37,820 nucleotides of DNA from Lachnospiraceae bacterium (GTDB lineage: Bacteria; Bacillota; Clostridia; Lachnospirales; Lachnospiraceae): NCBI GenBank assembly GCA_014804645.1, contig JAAUZI010000073.1:1-37820 (forward strand). The letters are read 5' to 3'. The notes under the pieces are model-generated. The model was not told the DNA's origin and did not search any database. It saw only the letters and a program-made list of their open reading frames with translations. The position numbers and the translations under genes are program-made. Positions 7,858-15,918 of the stretch are shown here, in pieces (the first letter of the stretch is position 1; every line of letters starts with the position of its first letter).

Positions 7858-8571
7858 ATGGGACGAAAGAATACGACGGGGCATCGCATAGGCTTGTTTT
7901 CTTTGGGGCTGCTGTTGTGCGGCCTGATGGGCTTTACGGGCAGCCTGTTGGGTGTCCGGCTGGCGCAGCAGTGTCAGCCGCAGCCGATCGGGCAGGAGAG
8001 CGAGGAGCCGTCCGGGGAGCAGCCGGACGATTCAGCGGATGAGGCGGTACCGAGATGGCACAATCAGGTCATGGAGGCTCATAGGGAAGACGACGGGGAA
8101 GTCCCGGCTCCGGTGATCAGCATACCGGAGACACTGAACGCGGAGACGGAGTACATTCTGCGGGAGAAGGATCTTTTGAGCGGCTCGGAGGTAGAGCTCA
8201 GCGAGGATATACCGGATATGTATATCGGTATGAACCGGGAACAGTTTTTGAGCGCCATGGAGAACTATGAGGCCGCTCCGCCCCTGTCCGAGAAAGAGCG
8301 GGGCTTTGTGAGTCTGGATGTGTTGTCCTTTGCCCCCAGCCGCGTGGTGGTGCAGATGAATTACCGGTATGTACAGCCCTCGAAAAGCTTTTATGTGGTG
8401 GCAATCAACGACCTGATAGTAGTCTATCTGGAAGATCGCCAGACAGTGTATCAGTATACCAATATCCGCCTGTCCCAGCTGCCGGAGCAGCTGCAGCAGG
8501 AGATTATTGGAGTAATGCATGTTACGGATGAGGAGAGTCTCTATGACTTCTTGGAAAATTATACCAGCTGA
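7858..8571 (+). CDS. Membrane-anchored protein with BofC-like C-terminal domain
   Basis: A 237-residue protein with one N-terminal hydrophobic segment (about residues 11-33) that acts as a signal or anchor, then an acidic, Gln/Glu/Pro-rich spacer (40-80) and an extracytoplasmic globular part. The C-terminus contains VVAINDLIVVYLEDRQTVYQ (about 180-199), then TNIRLSQLPEQLQQEI and ends LYDFLENYTS. I read this as resembling the C-terminal domain of BofC, a forespore regulator of pro-sigma-K processing in Bacillus. This is recognition by eye, not a search result. AAGAGGTAAGAG lies before the ATG at 7858. The following oxidoreductase overlaps its end by 29 bp, so the two are probably translated together. 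Confidence 0.6.
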   Translation: MGRKNTTGHRIGLFSLGLLLCGLMGFTGSLLGVRLAQQCQPQPIGQESEEPSGEQPDDSADEAVPRWHNQVMEAHREDDGEVPAPVISIPETLNAETEYILREKDLLSGSEVELSEDIPDMYIGMNREQFLSAMENYEAAPPLSEKERGFVSLDVLSFAPSRVVVQMNYRYVQPSKSFYVVAINDLIVVYLEDRQTVYQYTNIRLSQLPEQLQQEIIGVMHVTDEESLYDFLENYTS

Positions 8572-9868
8572 CAGATATGAGGTGGCGGTGGTGGGCGGCG
8601 GCGCCGCAGGCATGACGGCGGCAATAGCGGCGGCTAGGTCTGGAGCCAGGGTAGTGCTGCTGGAGCGGGGTGACAGGCCGGGAAAAAAGATTCTTATGAC
8701 CGGCAACGGTAAATGTAATCTGGGCAACCGTGACCTGAAAGCGTCGGATTACTATAGTGACAATATGGCTGTGGCAGCCTCCGTGCTTGAGCGGTTCGGA
8801 ACGGAGGAGACCATCGCCTTTTTTGCGTCTCTGGGACTTATGGTTCGGGAGAAACGCGGCTATCTCTATCCTGTCAGCGAGCAGGCGGCGGTGGTGTTGG
8901 ATGTGCTGCGGTATGGGCTTAAGCGGGAGGGAGTGACGGTCCTGACCCAGGCCATGGTACAAAAAGTGATTGCCCGGCGGGAGGATTCCCGGACACTAGG
9001 GGAAGAATCCTGCCCCCCGGGATATGTAATCCGGCTTGGCGACGGCCGTGAGCTGTGGGCGCAGCGGGTAATTCTGGCCTGCGGCGGACAGGCGGCTCCC
9101 AAGACCGGCTCGGACGGCAGCGGCTACGGGCTGGCCAAGGCTCTGGGTCACCGGATTGTCTCCCCTGTGCCGTCGCTGGTGCAGCTGCACTGCGGAGAAA
9201 AATACTGCAAGGCCCTGGCAGGGGTGCGGGCGGAGGGAACAGTGCGAATATACCGGGAAAAAGAGCTGCATGCGGATCTGGAGGAGACGGGAGAGATCCA
9301 GCTCACGGAGTTTGGCATATCCGGTATTCCTGTGTTTCAGCTCAGCGGCAGCGCCAACCAGCTGTTGGCGCAGGGAGAAAAGCTGCGGGCGGAGCTGGAT
9401 TTTTTCCCCCAGTATGGGGCGAATGCCTATGAGGAGCTGTGCCGTCTGCGGCTGAAACTGGTGGGCAGGGAGAGTGTGGAGACTTTTTTCACCGGCATGC
9501 TGCACAAAAAGATCATGGGCGTCTGCATCCGATTGGCGGGGCTGTCCCCGGAGCAGGAGGCGGCAAAGGCGGGAGAGGACAGGCTGCGGCAGGTGTTTTC
9601 TCTGTGTCGGCGTCTTCCCTTCACAATCACCGGCAGCCACTCCTTTGACAGCGCCCAGGTGTGCCGGGGCGGTGTCAGTATGGAGGAGGTGGACTGCCAA
9701 CTGCAGTCCCTGCGCAGTCCGGGACTGTATCTGGCCGGAGAATTGCTCCATGTGGACGGGCGCTGCGGCGGTTACAATCTGCAGTGGGCATGGGCCAGCG
9801 GACATATTGCGGGTGAGGCGGCATGCGCCGGGAAAATAAAAGACAGAGGGCGTAAGGAAAAATGTTGA
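8543..9868 (+). CDS. NAD(P)/FAD-dependent oxidoreductase (HI0933/BaiN family)
   Basis: A 441-residue flavoprotein. The N-terminal Rossmann fold has VAVVGGGAAGMTAAIAAARS (14-33) ending in the acidic residue of LLERGDRPGKK. It is followed by the family motif GNGKCNLGN (54-62). The C-terminal FAD motif is GLYLAGELLHVDGRCGGY, then NLQWAWASGHIAG. Family members are poorly characterised; BaiN reduces bile-acid intermediates in Clostridium scindens, but most homologues have no known substrate, so I do not assign one. The ATG at 8543, with AGGAGAG at 8531-8537, is preferred over an in-frame ATG at 8519. The start overlaps the previous gene, and its stop overlaps the next gene by 7 bp, so the three form one unit. 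Confidence 0.88.
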   Translation: MTSWKIIPADRYEVAVVGGGAAGMTAAIAAARSGARVVLLERGDRPGKKILMTGNGKCNLGNRDLKASDYYSDNMAVAASVLERFGTEETIAFFASLGLMVREKRGYLYPVSEQAAVVLDVLRYGLKREGVTVLTQAMVQKVIARREDSRTLGEESCPPGYVIRLGDGRELWAQRVILACGGQAAPKTGSDGSGYGLAKALGHRIVSPVPSLVQLHCGEKYCKALAGVRAEGTVRIYREKELHADLEETGEIQLTEFGISGIPVFQLSGSANQLLAQGEKLRAELDFFPQYGANAYEELCRLRLKLVGRESVETFFTGMLHKKIMGVCIRLAGLSPEQEAAKAGEDRLRQVFSLCRRLPFTITGSHSFDSAQVCRGGVSMEEVDCQLQSLRSPGLYLAGELLHVDGRCGGYNLQWAWASGHIAGEAACAGKIKDRGRKEKC

Positions 9869-11526
9869 GAGTCAATCAGATAAAGGTCAGGCCCGGCCAA
9901 GGGGAGCGGGAGATTCTGCAAAAGGCGGCCAGAGAGCTGAAACTGAACACGGGAGATATCGCACGGCTGGAGATTCGCCGCTGCTCCATTGACGCCAGAA
10001 AAAAGCCGGAAATCCGGTGCAGCTACACGGTGGATATCACGCTGAAGAATCCTGCTCTGGAGGCCGGCATTTGCAGGCGACTGGGGCCTTCCCGGGTCAG
10101 TCCTGTCACAGAGCGGGAGTACCGATTTCCCCGGCACGGCAGCGTGCCTCTTGAACATCCTCCGGTGATCGTGGGCATGGGACCGGCGGGTCTTTTCTGC
10201 GCCTATTATTTGGCTCTGCACGGCTACCGGCCCATTGTGCTGGAGCGGGGACGGGATGTGGACCGGCGCAGGGAGGATGTGCAGAATTTCTGGGATGGCG
10301 GCATTCTGCTGCCCCAGTCCAACGTGCAGTTCGGCGAGGGGGGCGCAGGCACCTTTTCCGACGGGAAACTGAATACGCTGGTCAAGGACAAGTACGGCCG
10401 AAACCGGGAGGTGCTGCGGACTTTTGTATCCCACGGAGCGCCGGAGCGGATACTGTATGACGCAAAGCCCCACATGGGGACGGATGTGCTGTCTCAGGTA
10501 GTGAAAAACATGCGTCAGGACATATTGGCCCACGGGGGCCAGGTGTTGTTTGAAACTGCTCTGGAGGGTCTGGAGTTTACACCGGACGGCGGGAGCATAA
10601 CGGCGGTATGGGTCGGCGGCGGCCGCCGGATTCCCTGCGGGCAGCTGGTGCTCGCCATCGGTCACAGCGCCCGTGACACCTTTGAGATGCTATATGAGAT
10701 GGGACTTGCTATGGAGGCCAAGCCCTTTGCCGTAGGCATGCGGGTGGAGCATCCTCAGAGCATGATTAACCAGGCCCAGTACGGCATGAGTGAGCCGGGG
10801 CAGCTGGGAGCCGCGCCCTACAAGGTGACGGTCAAGGCCTCCAATGGACGGGGCGTGTATTCCTTCTGCATGTGTCCCGGCGGATACGTGGTCAATGCCT
10901 CCTCGGAGCCGGGACGTCTGGCGGTAAACGGCATGAGCTACAGCGGCAGAGACGGCAGCAATGCCAACAGCGCAATCATTGTGTCCGTATCTCCGGAGGA
11001 CTACGGCAGCGATCATCCTCTGGCGGGGGTGGCTTTCCAGCGGATGCTGGAGGAGAGGGCATACGAGCTGGGCGGAGGAGCGGTGCCCGTACAGCGCTAC
11101 GGACTGTACCGCGCCTGTGTGGAGCATGGCTGCAGCCAGGAGGAGCTTGAGCGGGAGGCACCGCCTGTCAGGGAAGGCGCACAGGAGGAACCTCTGCAGC
11201 CCTGTATCAAGGGAAAATGGCGGGAGAGCGATCTGAGTGGTCTACTGCCCTCAGACTGCAGCCGGGCTTTTGTGGAGGGAATGGAACAGTTTGGCAGGCA
11301 GATTCCCGGATTTGATCGGCCGGACGCAATATTGTCGGGTGTGGAGAGCCGCACCTCGTCCCCGGTGCGGATTCTGCGGGATGAAAGCACACTGCAGGCC
11401 CAGATTGCCGGGATTTATCCCTGCGGTGAGGGCGCGGGCTACGCGGGTGGAATCACCTCCGCCGCCATGGATGGGATCAAGGTGGCGGAGGCCATCGTTT
11501 CGGTATATCGTCCCCTAGAGCTGTAA
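9862..11526 (+). CDS. FAD-dependent dehydrogenase (COG2509 type)
   Basis: A 554-residue flavoprotein of the COG2509 type. Residues 1-95 form an N-terminal alpha/beta domain (MLRVNQIKVRPGQ and on). The dinucleotide fold starts at VIVGMGPAGLFCAYYLALHG (102-121) with LERGRDVDRRREDV after it. The family-typical QSNVQFGEGGAGTFSDGKL follows, and the C-terminus has the second FAD contact IYPCGEGAGYAGGITSAAMD. The substrate is unknown for the family. It overlaps the preceding oxidoreductase by 7 bp (ATGTTGA), a sign of translational coupling. After its stop there is a 121-bp gap before the lipoprotein gene. Confidence 0.85.
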   Translation: MLRVNQIKVRPGQGEREILQKAARELKLNTGDIARLEIRRCSIDARKKPEIRCSYTVDITLKNPALEAGICRRLGPSRVSPVTEREYRFPRHGSVPLEHPPVIVGMGPAGLFCAYYLALHGYRPIVLERGRDVDRRREDVQNFWDGGILLPQSNVQFGEGGAGTFSDGKLNTLVKDKYGRNREVLRTFVSHGAPERILYDAKPHMGTDVLSQVVKNMRQDILAHGGQVLFETALEGLEFTPDGGSITAVWVGGGRRIPCGQLVLAIGHSARDTFEMLYEMGLAMEAKPFAVGMRVEHPQSMINQAQYGMSEPGQLGAAPYKVTVKASNGRGVYSFCMCPGGYVVNASSEPGRLAVNGMSYSGRDGSNANSAIIVSVSPEDYGSDHPLAGVAFQRMLEERAYELGGGAVPVQRYGLYRACVEHGCSQEELEREAPPVREGAQEEPLQPCIKGKWRESDLSGLLPSDCSRAFVEGMEQFGRQIPGFDRPDAILSGVESRTSSPVRILRDESTLQAQIAGIYPCGEGAGYAGGITSAAMDGIKVAEAIVSVYRPLEL

Positions 11527-11544
11527 TAGAAATAATTTTGCTGC

Positions 11545-11589
11545 TTGACAAATTATAATTGTTATTGCGGATATCGCGGCAATTATTAT
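11545..11589 (+). promoter_or_regulatory. Possible promoter -35 and palindromic operator before the lipoprotein gene
   Basis: A perfect TTGACA lies at 11545-11550. No convincing -10 stands 16-18 bp downstream. Overlapping that spacer is an inverted repeat: ATTATAATTG (11552-11561) with CAATTATTAT (11580-11589), 9 of 10 pairs, centred on a GC-rich core. This would be a natural place for a repressor to occlude a promoter. Function is inferred only. Confidence 0.35.
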
Positions 11590-11647
11590 CAGGAAGGAAG
11601 AAAAATTTACAGAGATGTTCTGGTTTCATAATTGTTTCCCAGAGGGT

Positions 11648-13849
11648 ATGAATAAAAAAATATTGTGGATTCTTGTGGCGGCGCTGGTGCTGCTTTCAGG
11701 TTGCGGAATTGCGGATGTGCAGACCGAGGTGGACGATCTTACGGAGCCGCAGCAATATGGGGAGTCTTCGGAGGTCTTTCGTTTTTCCGGGGAATACTGT
11801 CCGCTCTATCTGGCAGGTGCAGGAGATTCCTGTTTCTATTTTTATCAAAGGACAGACTGGGAGGACGATGGTCATGCCTATTGGACCACAGAGTTTTTTC
11901 GGCAGGCTTATTCTAGGGACAGCGAACCCGAAAGTATAAATATTTCTTTTGAAAACCCTTTTCATACGGCATTTTTTGTCTCTGCCGGAGAAGATGGAAA
12001 AGATCTGCTCTATCTTCTGATGATGGAGGAAACGGATGAAGGCAGAGAATATAGAATAGTCATTTATACCGGGGACGGGGTATTTAGGGAGGAAATCCCT
12101 TTGTCCGACGAGGCGCTTTCGGATGCAGCCGTATTTAAGCTACTCCCCTTAGGGGAGGACGGCTTTGGTATTTTGGCTCATGAAAAGCTGTTTATTGTTG
12201 ACAGATTGGGGAAGACCCAGGCTGTATTCAAATGTCCGGAGGGCTCATTTCAGGGAATGGCCTGTATTTCCAATGATGAGATGGTTGTAACATATTATGA
12301 TGGCGAGTCCAGATCTGCCAGTCTTTCCGTTGTTGAATGGAATAAAGATCGAATGTCAGAGGGCTGTAAGATCAAAGGGGACGGACAGCTTTTATCCTGT
12401 GAAGAGGGTAATATCTGTTTTATGGATACCCAGGCCATCTATGAGATGGATCCGGAAACAAAGGTAATCCGTGAAAAAATCAGTCTGGAGGGCAGAAATG
12501 TTTTCCCGGACAGAACGGCGGACATGAAGGTCGGGGATGGGGAGACAGTCCTGCTGTGCTACGGCACGGATTCAAATGCTGTAAAATATATTGTCTTTTC
12601 ACCGGAAGAGGAAAACGGTGAGGAGGAGACTTTGCAGTTGGATGCCGCAGATTACGATCAGTACGGCAGGAGATTTGTGTATGTATATGATTATTATTCC
12701 TGGACGGGAGAGAAGACGGAGCTTGGGAATATCATAGATGCGTTCAATGAGCAGAGCGATTCGTACCAAGTGGTGCTGAAGGATTACGGCTATGGAAATC
12801 GGTATGACGAGGGGGTTGATCCCCTGAAGATCATTACTGCAGAAGAATTTCCGGATCTGATCTTTTCCATGCAGACTTCATTGATAGATATTTTCAGGGA
12901 GAAGGATTGTCTGGAAGATCTAACGCCATACATAGAGAGTTCGGAAAACATTTCGGTTTCAGACATTGTGGATCCCGTGCTAAACGCGTATTCCGTACAA
13001 GGGAAAATATATGCCCTTCCCCGGACTTTTCAGATGGAAACGCTCATGGGAAAGAGATCCCAGATGGGGGAACCTGGATGGACGGTGGATGAATTCCTGA
13101 GTTGGATAGAAACGCATGCAGACATGGACAATGGAATGAGCCTTACAAAAGACAGGGTATACGATCTATGCATGGAAACCCTTCTCGATTCCTGTGTGGA
13201 TATGGAAAGCGGGGAGGCTGATTTCATAGGGGGAACCTTTAAGTCGGCGGCGGTCAGGATAAACGAGCTGAATCTGGGCAATGGATTACAGATACCGGAT
13301 CCTGAAGAGATTAAGAATCCTGACAGTTGGTATATAGTGGAAGCTGCTGTTGGCAATCTCGGTCGCGCAGTTTATGCGGAGATTGAACTTGGGGAGGAAG
13401 GGGTTTTTAAGGGATATCCCGGAAAGGACGGAGAACCGGTCTACTATTTTGAGGCTGCGGCACTGAGCATTTTCCGTACAAGTGACGTGAAGGAAGGGGC
13501 TTTTGAATTCCTGGAATATTACCTGATGTATCAAGGAGAAGATATCAGCGGCCAGTACCAGAATATTACTCCGAAATTATATACCTTGAAAAGTTATCTG
13601 GAAAAGGGTATTAGTCTTGCTCTACAGGTAGAATCGATGTGGGGAGAACCATGTGCTGTGACCCAGGAACAGATCGACAAGGTTTTGGCGCTTTTCCCTT
13701 ATGTCGTTCCCAGAAAAGAAAAGTATGAGGAGATAAGAGTCATTGTCGACGAAGAACTTCAGCCGTTTTTTGATGGCCAAAAGGATATTGACACTGTCTG
13801 CGAGATCATACAGAGCAAAGTCAAGATTTATCTGGAGGAGAGCAAGTAA
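11648..13849 (+). CDS. Large lipoprotein with solute-binding-protein-like C-terminal half
   Basis: A 733-residue secreted lipoprotein from the ATG at 11648, whose signal peptide MNKKILWILVAALVLLSGC ends in a lipobox with Cys19. An in-frame ATG at 11615 would add 11 residues and has a ribosome binding site about 14 nt upstream; the shorter form has a more typical signal peptide but poor spacing. The middle is beta-rich (about 40-350). From about 355 (YSWTGEKTELGNIIDAFNEQ) it resembles family 1 extracellular solute-binding proteins, ending ELQPFFDGQKDIDTVCEIIQ then SKVKIYLEE. The tail is shared with the three lipoproteins at 30049-37262, so it is a divergent relative. Codon use looks more AT-rich than in the neighbours. 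No ABC permease or ATPase is nearby, so ligand and partner are unknown. Confidence 0.75.
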   Translation: MNKKILWILVAALVLLSGCGIADVQTEVDDLTEPQQYGESSEVFRFSGEYCPLYLAGAGDSCFYFYQRTDWEDDGHAYWTTEFFRQAYSRDSEPESINISFENPFHTAFFVSAGEDGKDLLYLLMMEETDEGREYRIVIYTGDGVFREEIPLSDEALSDAAVFKLLPLGEDGFGILAHEKLFIVDRLGKTQAVFKCPEGSFQGMACISNDEMVVTYYDGESRSASLSVVEWNKDRMSEGCKIKGDGQLLSCEEGNICFMDTQAIYEMDPETKVIREKISLEGRNVFPDRTADMKVGDGETVLLCYGTDSNAVKYIVFSPEEENGEEETLQLDAADYDQYGRRFVYVYDYYSWTGEKTELGNIIDAFNEQSDSYQVVLKDYGYGNRYDEGVDPLKIITAEEFPDLIFSMQTSLIDIFREKDCLEDLTPYIESSENISVSDIVDPVLNAYSVQGKIYALPRTFQMETLMGKRSQMGEPGWTVDEFLSWIETHADMDNGMSLTKDRVYDLCMETLLDSCVDMESGEADFIGGTFKSAAVRINELNLGNGLQIPDPEEIKNPDSWYIVEAAVGNLGRAVYAEIELGEEGVFKGYPGKDGEPVYYFEAAALSIFRTSDVKEGAFEFLEYYLMYQGEDISGQYQNITPKLYTLKSYLEKGISLALQVESMWGEPCAVTQEQIDKVLALFPYVVPRKEKYEEIRVIVDEELQPFFDGQKDIDTVCEIIQSKVKIYLEESK

Positions 13850-13875
13850 GAGTTGCATGTAAATAAATTGGATCG

Positions 13876-13934
13876 AACTGTGGAGCAAATCTGTTTTCGT
13901 TATACAGGTTTGCTCCAGTTCCGTTTTGTGACGG
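13876..13934 (+). terminator. Terminator hairpin after the lipoprotein gene
   Basis: AACT plus GGAGCAAATCTGT (13876-13894, with a GT bulge) pairs with ACAGGTTTGCTCC plus AGTT (13904-13920), one wobble only, giving a strong 17-bp stem. CCGTTTT follows immediately, and a short CCGT/ACGG stem (13921-13934) comes after. The T-run is short, but placement 27 bp after the stop codon fits a terminator. Confidence 0.6.
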
Positions 13935-13966
13935 AACAGTTTATAGATGAGACGGAGCAAATTAGA

Positions 13967-13995
13967 TTGCTGATTTCGCTATTTCATGATATACT
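13967..13995 (+). promoter_or_regulatory. Promoter of the proB operon
   Basis: TTGCTG (13967-13972), a 17-bp spacer and TATACT (13990-13995), preceded by TGA, which makes an extended -10. This would give a leader of about 105 nt before proB. The leader can form a weak CAGGCA/TGCCTG stem (14018-14023 with 14043-14048); I see no recognised riboswitch in it. Confidence 0.55.
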
Positions 13996-14109
13996 ATCTT
14001 TCAATGAGAGATGTTGCCAGGCAGAGAATGAAAAGCTTAGCTTGCCTGATAAGCCTGATACATGTCAGAATGTCATCAGATACGAAAACAGAGTGTGAGG
14101 AAGTACAAA

Positions 14110-15003
14110 ATGGAAATACTAAAGGAAGTGAACGGGAACAGTCCGCGGGAAACGATCAGAGACAAGCAGCGCATTGTGGTCAAGATCGGTTCCTCCTCTC
14201 TGCAGCATGCGCAGACGGGGGATTTGGACTATACTCGGCTGGAAAAGCTGGTGCGGGAGCTGTGTGATATACGCAATCAAGGCAAGGACGTGATTCTGGT
14301 TACTTCCGGCGCCATAGCCGCAGGCAAAAAAGCGGTGGGAATCCGGGAGATCACGGAGGAGGACCAGGTGCGGCAGATGGCAGTCAAGCAGGCGTGTGCC
14401 GCTGTGGGTCAGGCCAGACTGATGATGACCTATCAGAAGATTTTTGCGGAATACAATCAGGTGGCGGCGCAGATACTGATGACGAAAAATACCATTGTGG
14501 ACGATTTGAACCGTTTTAACGCCCACAATACCTTTACCCAGCTGCTGCAGATGGGCGTCATTCCCATTGTCAACGAGAATGACACGGTGGCGACCTACGA
14601 GATCGAGATCGGGGACAACGATACCCTGTCCGCCATTGTGGCGGCGCTGGTGGAGGCAGACCTGCTGATTTTGCTCTCCGACATAGACGGACTGTACACG
14701 GATGATCCCCGGCGCAACCCGGAAGCGGCTTTCATCCCTCAGGTGGACGAGCTGACGGAGGAATTGCTGGCTATGGGCAAGGAGAGCACGGGCAGCAACG
14801 TGGGAACCGGCGGCATGAACACTAAGCTGCAGGCGGCGCGGATTGCCACCAGCTCGGGCGTGGACATGGTGATTGCCAACAGCGTGGACATCGGAATTCT
14901 GCACAGGATTTTAAGCGGAGGGGAGGAGGGAACGCTCTTTGTGGCCCACAGGGACGAGGCGTTTGACCTGCCGCAATTTGTCAGTCAGCTGCACAGGCAA
15001 TAA
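14110..15003 (+). CDS. proB: Glutamate 5-kinase (no PUA domain)
   Basis: Catalyses ATP-dependent phosphorylation of glutamate to gamma-glutamyl phosphate, the first step of proline synthesis. The 297-residue protein shows the amino-acid-kinase fold: IVVKIGSSSL (22-31), VTSGAIAAGKKAVG (64-77), a Gln-rich QACAAVGQARL stretch, VNENDTVA and the nucleotide-loop LLSDIDGLYTDDPRRNPEA, followed by GTGGMNTKLQAARIA. The C-terminal PUA domain of the Escherichia coli type (367 residues) is absent. The ATG at 14110 has GAGGAAG at 14096-14102 and is preferred over the in-frame ATG at 14062. proA lies about 0.9 kb downstream, with two small genes between. Confidence 0.95.
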   Translation: MEILKEVNGNSPRETIRDKQRIVVKIGSSSLQHAQTGDLDYTRLEKLVRELCDIRNQGKDVILVTSGAIAAGKKAVGIREITEEDQVRQMAVKQACAAVGQARLMMTYQKIFAEYNQVAAQILMTKNTIVDDLNRFNAHNTFTQLLQMGVIPIVNENDTVATYEIEIGDNDTLSAIVAALVEADLLILLSDIDGLYTDDPRRNPEAAFIPQVDELTEELLAMGKESTGSNVGTGGMNTKLQAARIATSSGVDMVIANSVDIGILHRILSGGEEGTLFVAHRDEAFDLPQFVSQLHRQ

Positions 15004-15022
15004 ACGGAGAGGCGGGAGCATT

Positions 15023-15259
15023 ATGGATGAAAAGACTATGGAGCAGAAGATTGCCAGAATCAATGCGCTCTATCATAAATCTCAGGCGGAGGGTCTGACG
15101 CAGGAGGAGAAAGCCGAGCAGGATGCGCTGCGCCAGGAGTATGTAGCCAATGTACGGGCCAATCTCCGGGGCCAATTGGACAGCATCACCATTCAAAAAG
15201 AGGATGGCACGTTGGAAAATCTGGGAGAAAAGTACGGGGGAAAGTCCCGTCATGAATAG
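15023..15259 (+). CDS. DUF896 (YnzC/UPF0291) family protein
   Basis: A 78-residue protein with the DUF896 pattern: MEQKIARINALYHKSQAEGL (6-25), TQEEKAEQDALRQEYVANVR (26-45) and a C-terminal LDSITIQKEDGT (52-63). Members are small helical proteins common in Firmicutes; Bacillus YnzC belongs to the SOS-inducible yneA operon, but the function is unknown. The ATG at 15023 follows a strong GGAGAGGCGGGAG site. It sits inside the proB-proA cluster and overlaps the next gene by 8 bp, so it is translated in coupling with it. Confidence 0.88.
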   Translation: MDEKTMEQKIARINALYHKSQAEGLTQEEKAEQDALRQEYVANVRANLRGQLDSITIQKEDGTLENLGEKYGGKSRHE

Positions 15260-15845
15260 GGAGACGACGTCCGGCGATGAGGTCAGAGCGGAAAAAAGGC
15301 GTATTCGCAGGGAGATACTGGCCGTGAGGGATGCTTTGACAGAAGAGCAGCAGCGGCGGGCCTCCTGCCTGATTACGGAGCGTCTGCTGGGCCACCAGTG
15401 GTTTTACCGGTCTGAAAGCCTGCTGTGTTATGTGAGTTATGGCAGCGAGCTGGATACCTGGGAACTGATTCGGGAGGCGCTGCGCCTGGGCAAAGCGGTG
15501 TACGTGCCCCGGGTGCTGGCAGGACACAGGATGGATTTTTTTCGGATCGGCAGTCTTGAGGAGCTGCGGCCGGGGTTTCACGGGATACCGGAACCGCCGG
15601 AGAGCGGCGAGATTTACGCTGGAGAGGAAACTGTGGCGGAGGCGGCGCTGATGCTGATGCCCGGGGTAGCATATGACCCTTACGGCAATCGACTGGGCTA
15701 TGGGGGAGGCTATTATGATCGGTATCTGTCGGCACATCCCTGGTTTCGGACCTATTCCATTGCCGTCGGTCACAGCTGTCAGCTGGTGGAGAGACTGCCG
15801 GCGGAAGAGACGGACTGCAGGCCCTATCAAGTTATATTGGTGTGA
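15252..15845 (+). CDS. 5-formyltetrahydrofolate cyclo-ligase
   Basis: Converts 5-formyl-THF with ATP to 5,10-methenyl-THF, returning stored folate to the one-carbon pool. It is a 197-residue protein with the N-terminal basic helix EVRAEKRRIRREILAVRDAL (10-29), the central YVPRV (84-88), and the C-terminal signature GVAYDPYGNRLGYGGGYYDR (138-157), which holds the nucleotide and substrate loop. The ATG at 15252 overlaps the DUF896 gene by 8 bp and has GGGGGAAAG upstream; a longer in-frame ORF from 15150 would overlap DUF896 by 110 bp and is not supported. The link to proline genes is positional only. Confidence 0.93.
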   Translation: MNRETTSGDEVRAEKRRIRREILAVRDALTEEQQRRASCLITERLLGHQWFYRSESLLCYVSYGSELDTWELIREALRLGKAVYVPRVLAGHRMDFFRIGSLEELRPGFHGIPEPPESGEIYAGEETVAEAALMLMPGVAYDPYGNRLGYGGGYYDRYLSAHPWFRTYSIAVGHSCQLVERLPAEETDCRPYQVILV

Positions 15846-15918
15846 GATAAAAGTGGGAGTTAGCAAGCACCGCAGTAGTTGGCTTTGATAACTACAGATA
15901 TGCAGAAAAGAGGAAACT

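Noticed and set aside
7767..8042. Open frame of 91 codons at the start of the BofC-like gene
   Set aside because: It overlaps the supported frame, crosses the terminator-like hairpins and ends without any motif.
13853..14098. Small open frame of 81 codons between the lipoprotein and proB
   Set aside because: It runs through the terminator hairpin and the proB promoter, with no ribosome binding site and no family resemblance.
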